Assembly: GCF_000750005.1 (NCBI RefSeq)
Contig: NZ_JPYA01000114.1
Location: forward strand, 1-18,421
Direction: 5' to 3'
DNA length: 18,421 nucleotides
DNA from: Geobacillus icigianus
GTDB lineage: Bacteria > Bacillota > Bacilli > Bacillales > Anoxybacillaceae
Part shown: positions 1 through 6,228 of the stretch, piece after piece
Numbering within the stretch: the first letter of the stretch is position 1
Layout of the letters: every line of letters starts with the position of its first letter
Translations under genes and position numbers: made by a program
The notes under the pieces: model-generated
What the model was told of the DNA's origin: nothing
The model's database searches: none
The model's input: the letters and a program-made list of their open reading frames with translations, nothing else

Positions 1-96
1 TAGTTTCAAAAGGGTAAGGTCATATAAAAGGAAAAAAATAGCAGTAAGAAGCACAAACATATTTATTTGGGAAATTATACCGATTATTTTTTTCAT
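1..96 (-). CDS. Partial small membrane protein, divergent from the phage late genes
   Basis: Reading leftward from an ATG at 96, an open frame runs to the window edge without a stop (32 codons). It starts MKKIIGIISQINMFVLL and continues with a long hydrophobic stretch, so it is either a signal peptide or a first transmembrane helix. A very strong purine-rich ribosome binding site (GGGGGGAGGT on the minus strand, about 100-109) lies four to five bases before the ATG, which makes translation credible despite the short length. It is the only minus-strand gene in the window. Its function is unknown; a host flanking gene or a prophage accessory gene are both possible. The C-terminus is outside the window. 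Confidence 0.55.
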   Translation of the reverse strand, partial: MKKIIGIISQINMFVLLTAIFFLLYDLTLLKL

Positions 97-249
97 GCTA
101 CCTCCCCCCTTTGAAACATAATATTCGATAACATAATAAAGTTTCCTGCAACTTATAATAACATTTTGTAAAGCAAAACAAAATAGGTGTAATGCATCGT
201 TTTTTGTCGTGTAAATGCCACTAATATGTGAAGTCCTCCTTTTTTCTTG
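97..249. other. Divergent intergenic region, AT-rich, no convincing promoter
   Basis: This AT-rich stretch separates the leftward membrane gene from the rightward late genes, so promoters for both would be expected here. A TATAAT at 154-159 on the + strand and a TAATAT at 222-227 are the best -10-like strings, but neither has a good -35 at the right distance. Phage late promoters that depend on an activator often lack a good -35, so absence of a match does not exclude a promoter. Confidence 0.3.
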
Positions 250-280
250 AGTGCCTAGTCAAACGCTAGGCACTTATTTT
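250..280 (+). terminator. Perfect 9-bp hairpin with short T-rich tail, likely terminator or leader hairpin
   Basis: AGTGCCTAG (250-258) pairs exactly with CTAGGCACT (266-274) around a seven-base loop, followed by TATTTT. The T tract is interrupted, so termination may be partial. It lies just before the first rightward gene, so it would either end a transcript arriving from upstream or form a hairpin in the 5' leader of the late mRNA. Confidence 0.5.
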
Positions 281-298
281 ATGCATGGGGTGATGAGG

Positions 299-454
299 AT
301 GTATAAGTTATGTGACCATTTATCAGATGATGAAATAAAGAAATTAAAGGCGAAGAAGAAAAGAAAAGGATTGAGTCATCGTGACTGGCTCGACATTATG
401 GGCGTTCGGCGCGATACGTACAAACGAGTGCGTGGGGCGATTCGAAGAAAGTGA
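299..454 (+). CDS. Small basic protein upstream of the terminase genes, function unknown
   Basis: A 51-residue protein starting MYKLCDHLSDDEIKKLK. The ATG at 299 is chosen because GGGGTGAT (287-294) places its core about eight bases upstream. Upstream in-frame starts exist at 293 and 281, and a GTG at 251 lies inside the hairpin and is unlikely. The C-terminal half is strongly basic, with DWLDIMGVRRDTYKRVRGA near residues 28-46 and an RRK end. That pattern resembles the recognition half of a small helix-turn-helix protein, and similar short proteins are common just before terminase genes in Bacillus-group phages. DNA or RNA binding is an inference. The following gene's ribosome binding site overlaps its stop codon. 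Confidence 0.65.
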   Translation: MYKLCDHLSDDEIKKLKAKKKRKGLSHRDWLDIMGVRRDTYKRVRGAIRRK

Positions 455-465
455 GGGGAAGAGTT

Positions 466-653
466 TTGGTTAGTATCCCTTTTTGGTGTGTGTTGCTTAT
501 CATTTTGGCTGTCGGGCTAGCTATTGATTATTTGGTTTTTCATTTCTTTGACAAAGGGAGTTTGGATTTTGTAACACCTGCCATATGTTTAGTTATTTTT
601 TTGTCACAATTTTTCTAGTTATCGGATTAGCGTTGGGGAAATATGTGTTTTAA
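466..653 (+). pseudogene. Two-helix small membrane protein, frameshifted in a T7 run
   Basis: From a TTG at 466, with AGGGG at 454-458 seven bases upstream, an open frame encodes a hydrophobic protein starting (M)VSIPFWCVLLIILAVGLAI, then a polar loop (HFFDKGSLDF) and a second hydrophobic segment. It stops at TAG 616-618 after 50 codons, inside the second helix. Adding one base to the T run at 596-602 keeps the frame open to TAA 651-653. The second helix then reads VIFFVTIFLVIGLALGKYVF, a far better membrane helix, for a total near 62 residues. The simplest reading is a one-base loss in a homopolymer, either a real mutation or a sequencing error; ribosomal slippage is a less likely alternative. 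A GTG at 451 is another possible start. The role is unknown; small two-helix proteins in phages include holins and superinfection-exclusion factors, but nothing here decides. Confidence 0.5.
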
Positions 654-672
654 GTAAAAATCGTGCGAATGA

Positions 673-694
673 GGAGGTAGGTGAGATGTAGATG
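673..694 (+). promoter_or_regulatory. Tandem ribosome binding sites with an ATG-TAG start-stop before terS
   Basis: GGAGG at 673-677 is ideally placed (eight bases) for an ATG at 686, but that codon is followed at once by TAG (689-691). The true terS ATG follows directly at 692. A second, weaker site, AGGTGAG (679-685), is spaced about six bases from 692 and probably serves it. Ribosomes starting at 686 would terminate next to the real start. Confidence 0.45.
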
Positions 695-1210
695 CGGAAA
701 TTGACGGAAAAGCAAAAACGGTTTGTAGAGGAGTATTTAATTGATTTAAATGCAACGCAGGCTGCGATTCGTGCAGGGTATAGCGTAAAACGAGCATCGG
801 AAATTGGTTACCAGCTCCTACAGAAAACTACAGTTTCCGAAGCGATTGCGGCGGCTATGGCTGAAAGATCACGGCGAACCGGCATTACTCAAGACCGTGT
901 GATTCAAGAATTGGCCAAAATTGCTTTTGCCAAAATGACTGATTTTGTTGAATGGGATGGAGAAGGAGTCCATTTTCGTGATAGCAGTCAATTGTCAGAT
1001 GAAGATGCTGCGTGTGTAGCTGAAGTCACGGAACAGGAAATTGAATTTGAATCGGGTAAAAAGAAAACCAAGAAGATTAAGCTACATGACAAGGTGGCTG
1101 CTCTTGAAAAGTTAGGGCGTCATCTTGGAATATTTAATGACAAATTGGAACTTGGTGGAAATGTAAAGTTGGTGTTTGAAGATGATTATGGAGATGACAA
1201 TCAAGCGTAA
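692..1210 (+). CDS. terS: Terminase small subunit
   Basis: This 172-residue protein is the DNA-recognition component of the packaging motor; it binds the packaging site and hands DNA to the large subunit. The N-terminus (LTEKQKRFVEEYLIDLNATQ, about residues 4-23) and the helix-turn-helix region to about residue 55 are characteristic of the Terminase_2/XtmA family. A C-terminal segment with KLHDKVAALEKLG (about 130-142) is also typical and is thought to mediate oligomerisation or motor contact. The start at 692 fits the conserved N-terminus. The acidic tail (EDDYGDD) overlaps the beginning of the large-subunit gene, so the two are translationally coupled. Confidence 0.9.
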   Translation: MRKLTEKQKRFVEEYLIDLNATQAAIRAGYSVKRASEIGYQLLQKTTVSEAIAAAMAERSRRTGITQDRVIQELAKIAFAKMTDFVEWDGEGVHFRDSSQLSDEDAACVAEVTEQEIEFESGKKKTKKIKLHDKVAALEKLGRHLGIFNDKLELGGNVKLVFEDDYGDDNQA

Positions 1211-2441
1211 AATTCGTTGGAATCCTATATTCAAGCCGGTTAATGAGTGCCGCAAGCGTTATCGGGTATTAAAAGGATCTGCTGGTTCTGGGAAATCGGT
1301 CAACATTGCCCAGGATTATATCAAAAAGTTGTCTGACCCAAGGTATGAAGGCGCGAACCTTTTGGTTGTGCGTAAAGTTGAGGAGACCAACAGAGATAGT
1401 ACATTTGCCGAACTCGAAGCAGCTATCAACCGGATGTTTGGTGATTATGCACCGAAAGTATGGCGCATCACCCGAAATCCATTGCAGATGGAATGCTTAA
1501 TAACTGGAAACCGGATCATCTTTCGCGGTATGAGTGACGCCCGTCAACGGGAAAAAGTTAAATCCATCACGTTCAAGAGAGGTAAGTTGACATGGATTTG
1601 GGTAGAAGAAGCGACCGAACTTGCTGAGCAGGATATTGACATTCTGGATGATCGTTTGCGTGGAGAATTGCCTAACCCGAATTTGTATTATCAGATCACG
1701 CTTACATTTAACCCGGTTTCGGCAACTCATTGGATTAAGGGGAAATATTTCGATGTTGTTCATCCAGATATATTTACACATCATTCTACGTACCTTGATA
1801 ATCGCTTTATTGATGAAGCGTATCACCGCCGAATGATGTTGCGAAAGGAACGGGATCCGGAAGGATATCGGGTTTACGGTTTAGGTGAATGGGGAGAACT
1901 TGGTGGCTTGATTTTAACAAATTATGAGGTCTGTGATTTTGATACGTCGTTTCCATGTTTTGATAGGATGACATACGGCCAGGACTTCGGATTTAACCAT
2001 GCAAATGCTATTCTTACTGTTGGATTTAAAGACGATGAGATTTTTATTTGTGATGAAATTTATGTTTATGAAAAAGATACGAGTGAGGTTATTCAGCTGG
2101 CCGAACAAAAAGGTTTGAGCAAAAAGATTATAATGTATTGTGATAGCGCCGAGCCTGACCGCATCAAAATGTGGCGGCAAGCAGGATACCGCGCTTATCC
2201 TGTAAAGAAAGAACCAGGAAGCGTAAAGGCTCAAATCGATTGGTTGAAGCAGCATAAAATTTATATTCATCCACGGTGTGTAAATACGATAAAAGAGATT
2301 CAACAGTGGAAATGGAAAAAAGATGAACGAACCAATACCTATGTGGATGAACCTGTGGAATTTTTAGATGATGCGATGGCGGCATTAAGGTATAGCATCG
2401 AGGGAATGAGACGTGGGCCATCCGTATCAATCTTGAAATAA
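1182..2441 (+). CDS. terL: Terminase large subunit, PBSX family
   Basis: ATPase and nuclease that cuts concatemeric DNA and drives it through the portal. Counting from the most upstream possible start (a TTG at 1176, 421 residues), the Walker A motif KGSAGSGKS is at 33-41 and Walker B is TWIWVEE at 139-145. A coupling motif LTFNPVS lies at 176-182. The RNase H-like nuclease acidic residues are D270 in GQDFGF, D323 in CDSAEP and the DD pair at 398-399 in LDDAMAALRY. The start is ambiguous among in-frame ATGs at 1182, 1188 and 1194, all within the end of terS and none with a good ribosome binding site, so coupled translation is likely. The protein is intact, with all catalytic residues present. 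Confidence 0.93.
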   Translation: MIMEMTIKRKIRWNPIFKPVNECRKRYRVLKGSAGSGKSVNIAQDYIKKLSDPRYEGANLLVVRKVEETNRDSTFAELEAAINRMFGDYAPKVWRITRNPLQMECLITGNRIIFRGMSDARQREKVKSITFKRGKLTWIWVEEATELAEQDIDILDDRLRGELPNPNLYYQITLTFNPVSATHWIKGKYFDVVHPDIFTHHSTYLDNRFIDEAYHRRMMLRKERDPEGYRVYGLGEWGELGGLILTNYEVCDFDTSFPCFDRMTYGQDFGFNHANAILTVGFKDDEIFICDEIYVYEKDTSEVIQLAEQKGLSKKIIMYCDSAEPDRIKMWRQAGYRAYPVKKEPGSVKAQIDWLKQHKIYIHPRCVNTIKEIQQWKWKKDERTNTYVDEPVEFLDDAMAALRYSIEGMRRGPSVSILK

Positions 2442-2457
2442 AGGAGGTGATCGCGTG
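2441..2457 (+). promoter_or_regulatory. Full-length Shine-Dalgarno match before the portal gene
   Basis: AAGGAGGTGATC (2441-2452) is complementary over twelve bases to the 3' end of Bacillus 16S rRNA and lies two bases before a GTG start at 2455. It overlaps the last base of terL's stop codon. Such extended matches are rare and fix the GTG as the portal start. Confidence 0.8.
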
Positions 2458-3879
2458 CTGATTGAAGATTTATTTCGCGCGCCATGGCATGAACAAGTGC
2501 TTTCGGAATTATCGAAAGGAATCATGACAGATGAACAGCTTTTGGCGGCGATAGTGAAAGACTGGGAAACGAGCGATAAGCGCAATCTTATGGTGCTTGG
2601 CGAGCGATATTATCGCACGAAAATGGATATCGAGAAGAAAATGCAAGATATCACATGGCGTTCGAATCAGAAATTGGCTCATGATTTTGTGAAAAAGCTC
2701 GTGAATCAGAAGGTCGGCTATTTGCTTTCGAAAGAGCCGACGATTGCAACAGAAAACGAAGAATACCGCAAAATCATGCAAGACATGTTCGATAAACGGC
2801 TATTAAAAGTGATTAAAAATCTTGGCAAAGAAGCGATCAACAAAGGAATCGCTTTTTTGTATGTGTACATTGACGAAAAGGGCGAGCTGGCTTTTAAAAA
2901 GATTCCGAGCGAACAAATTATCCCGTTTTGGAAAGATAACGACCATGAAGAGATTGTGTCGTTTGTTCGCGTGTATGAAGAAGTGGTGTACACGAACACA
3001 CAAAAGCAAAAACAAAAGAAAGTGGAGTATCACCATCCAAAAGGCATTAAATATTACGTGTTACAAGCCGATTCACTCGTCCCAGACGTGTTAGCTGGAG
3101 TAGAAACAAACTATCATTTCACAATCAACGGAAAGCCATATCTATGGGAGCGTATGCCGTTAATTGCATTTAAGTACAATGAAGAGGAGCAGCCACTCAT
3201 TGATTGTATCAAGTCATTGATTGACGATTACAACTTGCAAGCTTCTGTAAATGCAGATTTACTCGCAGACATCCCGAATTTTATTTACAAGCTTGTGAAT
3301 TACGGCGGCGTTGACTTACAGGAATTTTTAAACGACTTGAACCGATACCGTGCAGTGAAGTTAGACGAAAACGGCGATGTAGATAAGCTACAAGCCGATT
3401 TACAGACAGACGCGGTCGAAAAAGAGTTATTGCGCATTCGCAAAGCCATTTATGAATTTGGTCGCGGTGTCGACACACAAGACGAAAACTTAGGCAATGC
3501 AAGTGGAGTGGCATTGCGATACCGATACTCGGATTTGGATATGGACTGCAATATTCTTGAAACCGAATTTCAATCAAGCCTCGAGCAATTGATTTGGTTC
3601 ATCGACCAGTATTTGCTGATGACAGGAAAAGGCGATTTCACGAATGAGCCGATTTCAATCATCTTTAACCGTGACATCATTATTAACGAGTCAGAGGTAA
3701 TCGCCAACTGCCAGGCATCGGTTGGCATTCTCGATGACCAAACAATTCGTGAAAACCATCCGTGGTATACGGAACAAGTGGAAGAACGATTGAAAAAGCA
3801 ACGGCAACAAGAACAGATGTACAACGGCTATCAAGGAGCGTTCCAGCAACAACAGAAAGATGGGAACGTAAATGAATAG
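2455..3879 (+). CDS. Portal protein, SPP1 gp6 type
   Basis: A 474-residue protein forming the dodecameric ring at the unique capsid vertex through which DNA enters and leaves; it docks the terminase and later the neck. Length and position match the SPP1 gp6/YqbA portal family. Family-like features include the N-terminal segment around DITWRSNQKLAHDFVKKLVNQKVGYLLSK (quoted in part: KLAHDFVKKLVNQKVGYL), the region NVQ-like wing around LIDDYNLQASVNADLLADIP, and LGNASGVALRYRYSDLDM, a conserved stretch before the stem. The C-terminus is rich in Q and K, as is usual. The start is the GTG with a perfect ribosome binding site. The gene overlaps the next by eight bases. Confidence 0.88.
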   Translation: MLIEDLFRAPWHEQVLSELSKGIMTDEQLLAAIVKDWETSDKRNLMVLGERYYRTKMDIEKKMQDITWRSNQKLAHDFVKKLVNQKVGYLLSKEPTIATENEEYRKIMQDMFDKRLLKVIKNLGKEAINKGIAFLYVYIDEKGELAFKKIPSEQIIPFWKDNDHEEIVSFVRVYEEVVYTNTQKQKQKKVEYHHPKGIKYYVLQADSLVPDVLAGVETNYHFTINGKPYLWERMPLIAFKYNEEEQPLIDCIKSLIDDYNLQASVNADLLADIPNFIYKLVNYGGVDLQEFLNDLNRYRAVKLDENGDVDKLQADLQTDAVEKELLRIRKAIYEFGRGVDTQDENLGNASGVALRYRYSDLDMDCNILETEFQSSLEQLIWFIDQYLLMTGKGDFTNEPISIIFNRDIIINESEVIANCQASVGILDDQTIRENHPWYTEQVEERLKKQRQQEQMYNGYQGAFQQQQKDGNVNE

Positions 3880-5329
3880 TCGTCAATATTGGGAACAACG
3901 CGCGACGCAAAGAGAACAGGAAGCACAGCTGATCGTTGAGAAGTATTTAGCGCAGACGCAGCAGCGACTGAAAGAAGCGCAACGTGATATTTTACAGCAA
4001 ATTGAAGCCTTCTATGCTCGATATGCAAGAGATAATCAAATTTCGTTACATGAGGCAAGGAAGCTACTAACATCGCAAGAAATAGAAGCGTTCAAGGAAG
4101 TTGACCTTGCTCGGTTTCGCGCGATGGCGCTTGAAGGGAATCCGCAATACGAAAATCTATTGAATGCGATTAGCTATCGCGTTCGAATTTCGCGATTAGA
4201 GCTGCTTTTGGCGCAAATAGAAATGACGATGCTGCATTTATACGGCGGTAAAAATGGCTTACAAGACTACGTTTACACAGGGCTAGTCGATGTGTACCAA
4301 AACTCGTACTACCACTTTATGTACGACTTTGCGATGGCTGGTATACCTGCCAATGTGCAAATTCTTGACGACAGCACGATGCGTGAAGTGATGTCGTATA
4401 ACTGGAGTGGGAAAGAATTTTCCGAGCGAATTTGGGGACATGAACAAGAAACGATGCAGAACATTCGAAAGTCGCTCGAACAAAGCTTTATCATTGGACG
4501 TTCCATCGACAAAACAGCGAAAGAAATTGTGAAAGTGACGGATGTGGCATACTCGCGCGCTGAAGCGTTGGTCAGGACGGAAGCGAGTTTCTTTCACAAT
4601 TTAGCTGCGCAAAACAGCTATCGCGATGCAGGGATGGAGAAATACGAGATTTTGGCCACGCTCGATATGCGAACATCGGATATTTGTAGAAGCCAAGACG
4701 GCAAGATTTATAACGTGAAAGATTACAAGCCGGGAACGAATGCGCCGCCATTTCATGTCCGTTGCCGAACGACGACGATTCCATATTTCGATGAGTCGGA
4801 GTACGCAAACGGCGAAAAACGTCAGTCGATGAATGGGTTGGTGGATTCCGTTTCGTATGAAGAGTGGTATAATAAAAATGTATTGAAACCAAAACTCGAG
4901 GCTGAACGTAAAGAAAGAGAGAAAGAACAAGCGCTAGAAGAGCAGATACGGGCTGATATTCGTAATGGTGTTTATAAGTTGGAGCACAGTCGAAACCATT
5001 ATGACAAGCATAATCCATCTCATAAACGCTATCTTGACTATGTTGAGCGTAATGCAGCAAAAGGTCTTCACCCGCCAAGCTATTTAACGATTTCTTACGA
5101 GGAAGCCAATGAGTTAGTGAAGAAATATGCTGGTACTGGCATACTTCAATTCAGTGGCAAAGGAAAATGGATAAATAAAGAACTCATAAAAGGTGATAAA
5201 TATATCGGGGTATATGTGGATCAAACAACGGGAGAAGAAGTAAAAACAAAAGACTTTAAAATACATTATAGTAAGACAGGAACTCATATTGTTCCAACTT
5301 TAATAAAAGAAAGGGGGATGAAGCATTGA
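3872..5329 (+). CDS. MuF/SPP1 gp7 minor head protein fused to a C-terminal type 50 polymorphic toxin domain
   Basis: A 485-residue two-part protein. Residues 1-120 are charged and largely helical. The MuF (SPP1 gp7-like) domain spans about 195-305, with RAEALVRTE (229-237), DMRTSDICRSQDGKIY (265-280) and PPFHVRCRTT (292-301), the Cys/His-rich signature of the family. A highly charged linker (about 335-360) leads to residues 360-485, which match the type 50 polymorphic toxin domain (Ntox50): PPSYLTIS (401-408), ELVKKYAGTG (414-423), VDQTTGEEV (449-457) and a C-terminal KIHYSKTGTHIVP (463-475). SPP1 gp7 is present in a few copies in the head and is linked to DNA exit, so the toxin may be packaged and delivered with phage DNA; that is inference. 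Toxin activity, possibly nuclease, is inferred from the family. DNA for the toxin half is clearly more AT-rich than for the MuF half. The stop overlaps the next gene's TTG start by four bases. Confidence 0.85.
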   Translation: MNSRQYWEQRATQREQEAQLIVEKYLAQTQQRLKEAQRDILQQIEAFYARYARDNQISLHEARKLLTSQEIEAFKEVDLARFRAMALEGNPQYENLLNAISYRVRISRLELLLAQIEMTMLHLYGGKNGLQDYVYTGLVDVYQNSYYHFMYDFAMAGIPANVQILDDSTMREVMSYNWSGKEFSERIWGHEQETMQNIRKSLEQSFIIGRSIDKTAKEIVKVTDVAYSRAEALVRTEASFFHNLAAQNSYRDAGMEKYEILATLDMRTSDICRSQDGKIYNVKDYKPGTNAPPFHVRCRTTTIPYFDESEYANGEKRQSMNGLVDSVSYEEWYNKNVLKPKLEAERKEREKEQALEEQIRADIRNGVYKLEHSRNHYDKHNPSHKRYLDYVERNAAKGLHPPSYLTISYEEANELVKKYAGTGILQFSGKGKWINKELIKGDKYIGVYVDQTTGEEVKTKDFKIHYSKTGTHIVPTLIKERGMKH

Positions 5330-5520
5330 GATTATGGGAATATGTAGGGAAGAAAATAAGGGTTACTCTCAAAGATGGTGAAATATTAGAGGGGATTGTC
5401 CAAGATTACACCGACCAAGAAGATACTGATGATGATTATGACAGCCTCGACATGTTTGTTGAGGGGAAATATATCGGTGTTGGTGAACCAGAAATTAAGT
5501 CAATCGAAATCATAGAATAA
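5326..5520 (+). CDS. Small acidic Sm-like protein, probable immunity protein for the head-borne toxin
   Basis: A 64-residue protein beginning at TTG 5326, with AGGGGG (5312-5317) eight bases upstream. The TTG overlaps the toxin's TGA as TTGA, so the pair is translationally coupled. The N-terminal part (VGKKIRVTLKDGEILEGIV, residues 7-25) has the alternating pattern of a small five-stranded Sm/Lsm-like barrel, followed by a dense acidic stretch (residues 27-42 contain nine Asp/Glu) and a C-terminal strand EIKSIEIIE. Position directly after a polymorphic toxin, small size, acidity and coupled translation are the usual properties of an immunity protein. That role is inferred from context; no interaction is demonstrable from sequence. 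The gene shares the AT-rich composition of the toxin half and is followed at once by a terminator. Confidence 0.7.
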   Translation: MRLWEYVGKKIRVTLKDGEILEGIVQDYTDQEDTDDDYDSLDMFVEGKYIGVGEPEIKSIEIIE

Positions 5521-5560
5521 GCACCTAACCAGTTAAAAAGGTTACGTGCTTTTTTATTTA
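5519..5560 (+). terminator. Intrinsic terminator closing the toxin/immunity module
   Basis: AAGCAC-C-TAACC (5519-5530) pairs with GGTTA-C-GTGCTT (5540-5551): six base pairs, one C-C mismatch and five more pairs around a nine-base A-rich loop, followed by a T run (5550-5555) and ATTTA. The stem overlaps the immunity gene's stop codon. It sits in the middle of the late gene cluster, between the minor head and scaffold genes, so it should reduce or block read-through into scaffold and capsid unless antiterminated or a promoter lies downstream. Confidence 0.8.
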
Positions 5561-5600
5561 TCCTCGTCTTTTTACTATTTGTAGACGTTAAAGAACAAAA

Positions 5601-5644
5601 GGGTTCGTGGCCGTAACCACGTTAAAAAACGTAACCAGAGGAGG
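5601..5644 (+). promoter_or_regulatory. Nested hairpins in the scaffold gene leader
   Basis: Two overlapping stems precede the scaffold ribosome binding site. CGTGG (5606-5610) pairs with CCACG (5617-5621), and ACGTT (5619-5623) pairs with AACGT (5628-5632) around four A. They share bases 5619-5621, so they exclude each other. GGTT (5602-5605) can also close on AACC (5633-5636). AGAGGAGG (5637-5644) follows immediately, six bases before the ATG. Alternative folding next to a ribosome binding site suggests translational control, but no regulator is apparent. No good promoter was seen between the terminator and this point. Confidence 0.4.
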
Positions 5645-5650
5645 AATACC

Positions 5651-6208
5651 ATGAAACGCGAATTTCTTGAAAGTTTAGGTCTCGAAAAAGACGTCATTGA
5701 CAAAATTATGGCTGAGCATGGGAAGTCGGTAGAGGCGCAAAAAGCGAAAGTAGACGATTTAAAAACAAGTCTCGACGACATGAAAAAACAGCTAGAACAA
5801 CGCGACAACGACTTAAAACAACTCAAGAAGCAAGCAGAAGGAAATGAAGAACTTCAAACGAAGCTTGCGGACTTAGAGAAGCGATATAAAGACGAGAAGG
5901 CGGCATATGAGGCAAAAATCAAGGAAACGCAATTGAACAGCGCGATTAAACTTGCGATTAATGGAAAGGTACATGACGCCGACTTGGTCGCATCGCTTCT
6001 TGATAAAAATACAATTGAACTCGATGAAAATGGCAACATCACAAAAGGACTGGAGGAGCAGTTAAAGACGCTGCAGGAAACCAAGTCCTTTTTATTTGTG
6101 CCTGAAAACAACAATCAACCAAAAATTACAGGTATTAAACCAGCTGAAGGCAGTCCGACTGGCGGTGAACCAGAGGATCCGTTCTTGGCTGGGTTTAATT
6201 CAATTTAG
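5651..6208 (+). CDS. Capsid scaffold protein, gp20/YqbD-like
   Basis: A 185-residue internal scaffold that organises major capsid protein during procapsid assembly and is later removed. About residues 20-105 form an almost uninterrupted charged coiled coil (for example DDLKTSLDDMKKQLEQRDND), followed by a helical segment (AIKLAINGKVHDADLVASLL) and a Gly/Pro-rich tail ending DPFLAGFNSI. This pattern is that of the phage minor structural protein gp20 scaffold family, which sits immediately before the capsid gene. The N-terminus MKREFLESLGLEKDVIDKIM is a conserved family feature. The ATG at 5651 has a strong AGAGGAGG upstream. Confidence 0.85.
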   Translation: MKREFLESLGLEKDVIDKIMAEHGKSVEAQKAKVDDLKTSLDDMKKQLEQRDNDLKQLKKQAEGNEELQTKLADLEKRYKDEKAAYEAKIKETQLNSAIKLAINGKVHDADLVASLLDKNTIELDENGNITKGLEEQLKTLQETKSFLFVPENNNQPKITGIKPAEGSPTGGEPEDPFLAGFNSI

Positions 6209-6228
6209 TTTATAGGAGGTAATGAGTA

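Noticed and set aside
251..298. GTG start at 251 extending the small basic protein upstream
   Set aside because: The extension would translate through the perfect 250-274 hairpin and has no well-placed ribosome binding site; ATG 299 has GGGGTGAT at the right distance.
548..575. TTGACA (548-553) with TGTAAC 16 bases downstream as a promoter for terminase
   Set aside because: The -35 is perfect but the -10 matches in only four of six positions and it lies within the small membrane protein frame; too weak alone to call.
1497..2430. Several minus-strand open frames opposite the terminase large subunit gene
   Set aside because: They are antisense to a gene with complete motifs, lack good ribosome binding sites, and their protein sequences resemble no family.
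1182..3879. Possible mosaic junction between terminase and portal genes from base composition
   Set aside because: Hand counts of sampled lines gave about 40% GC for terL and about 42% for portal, too close to support a break.
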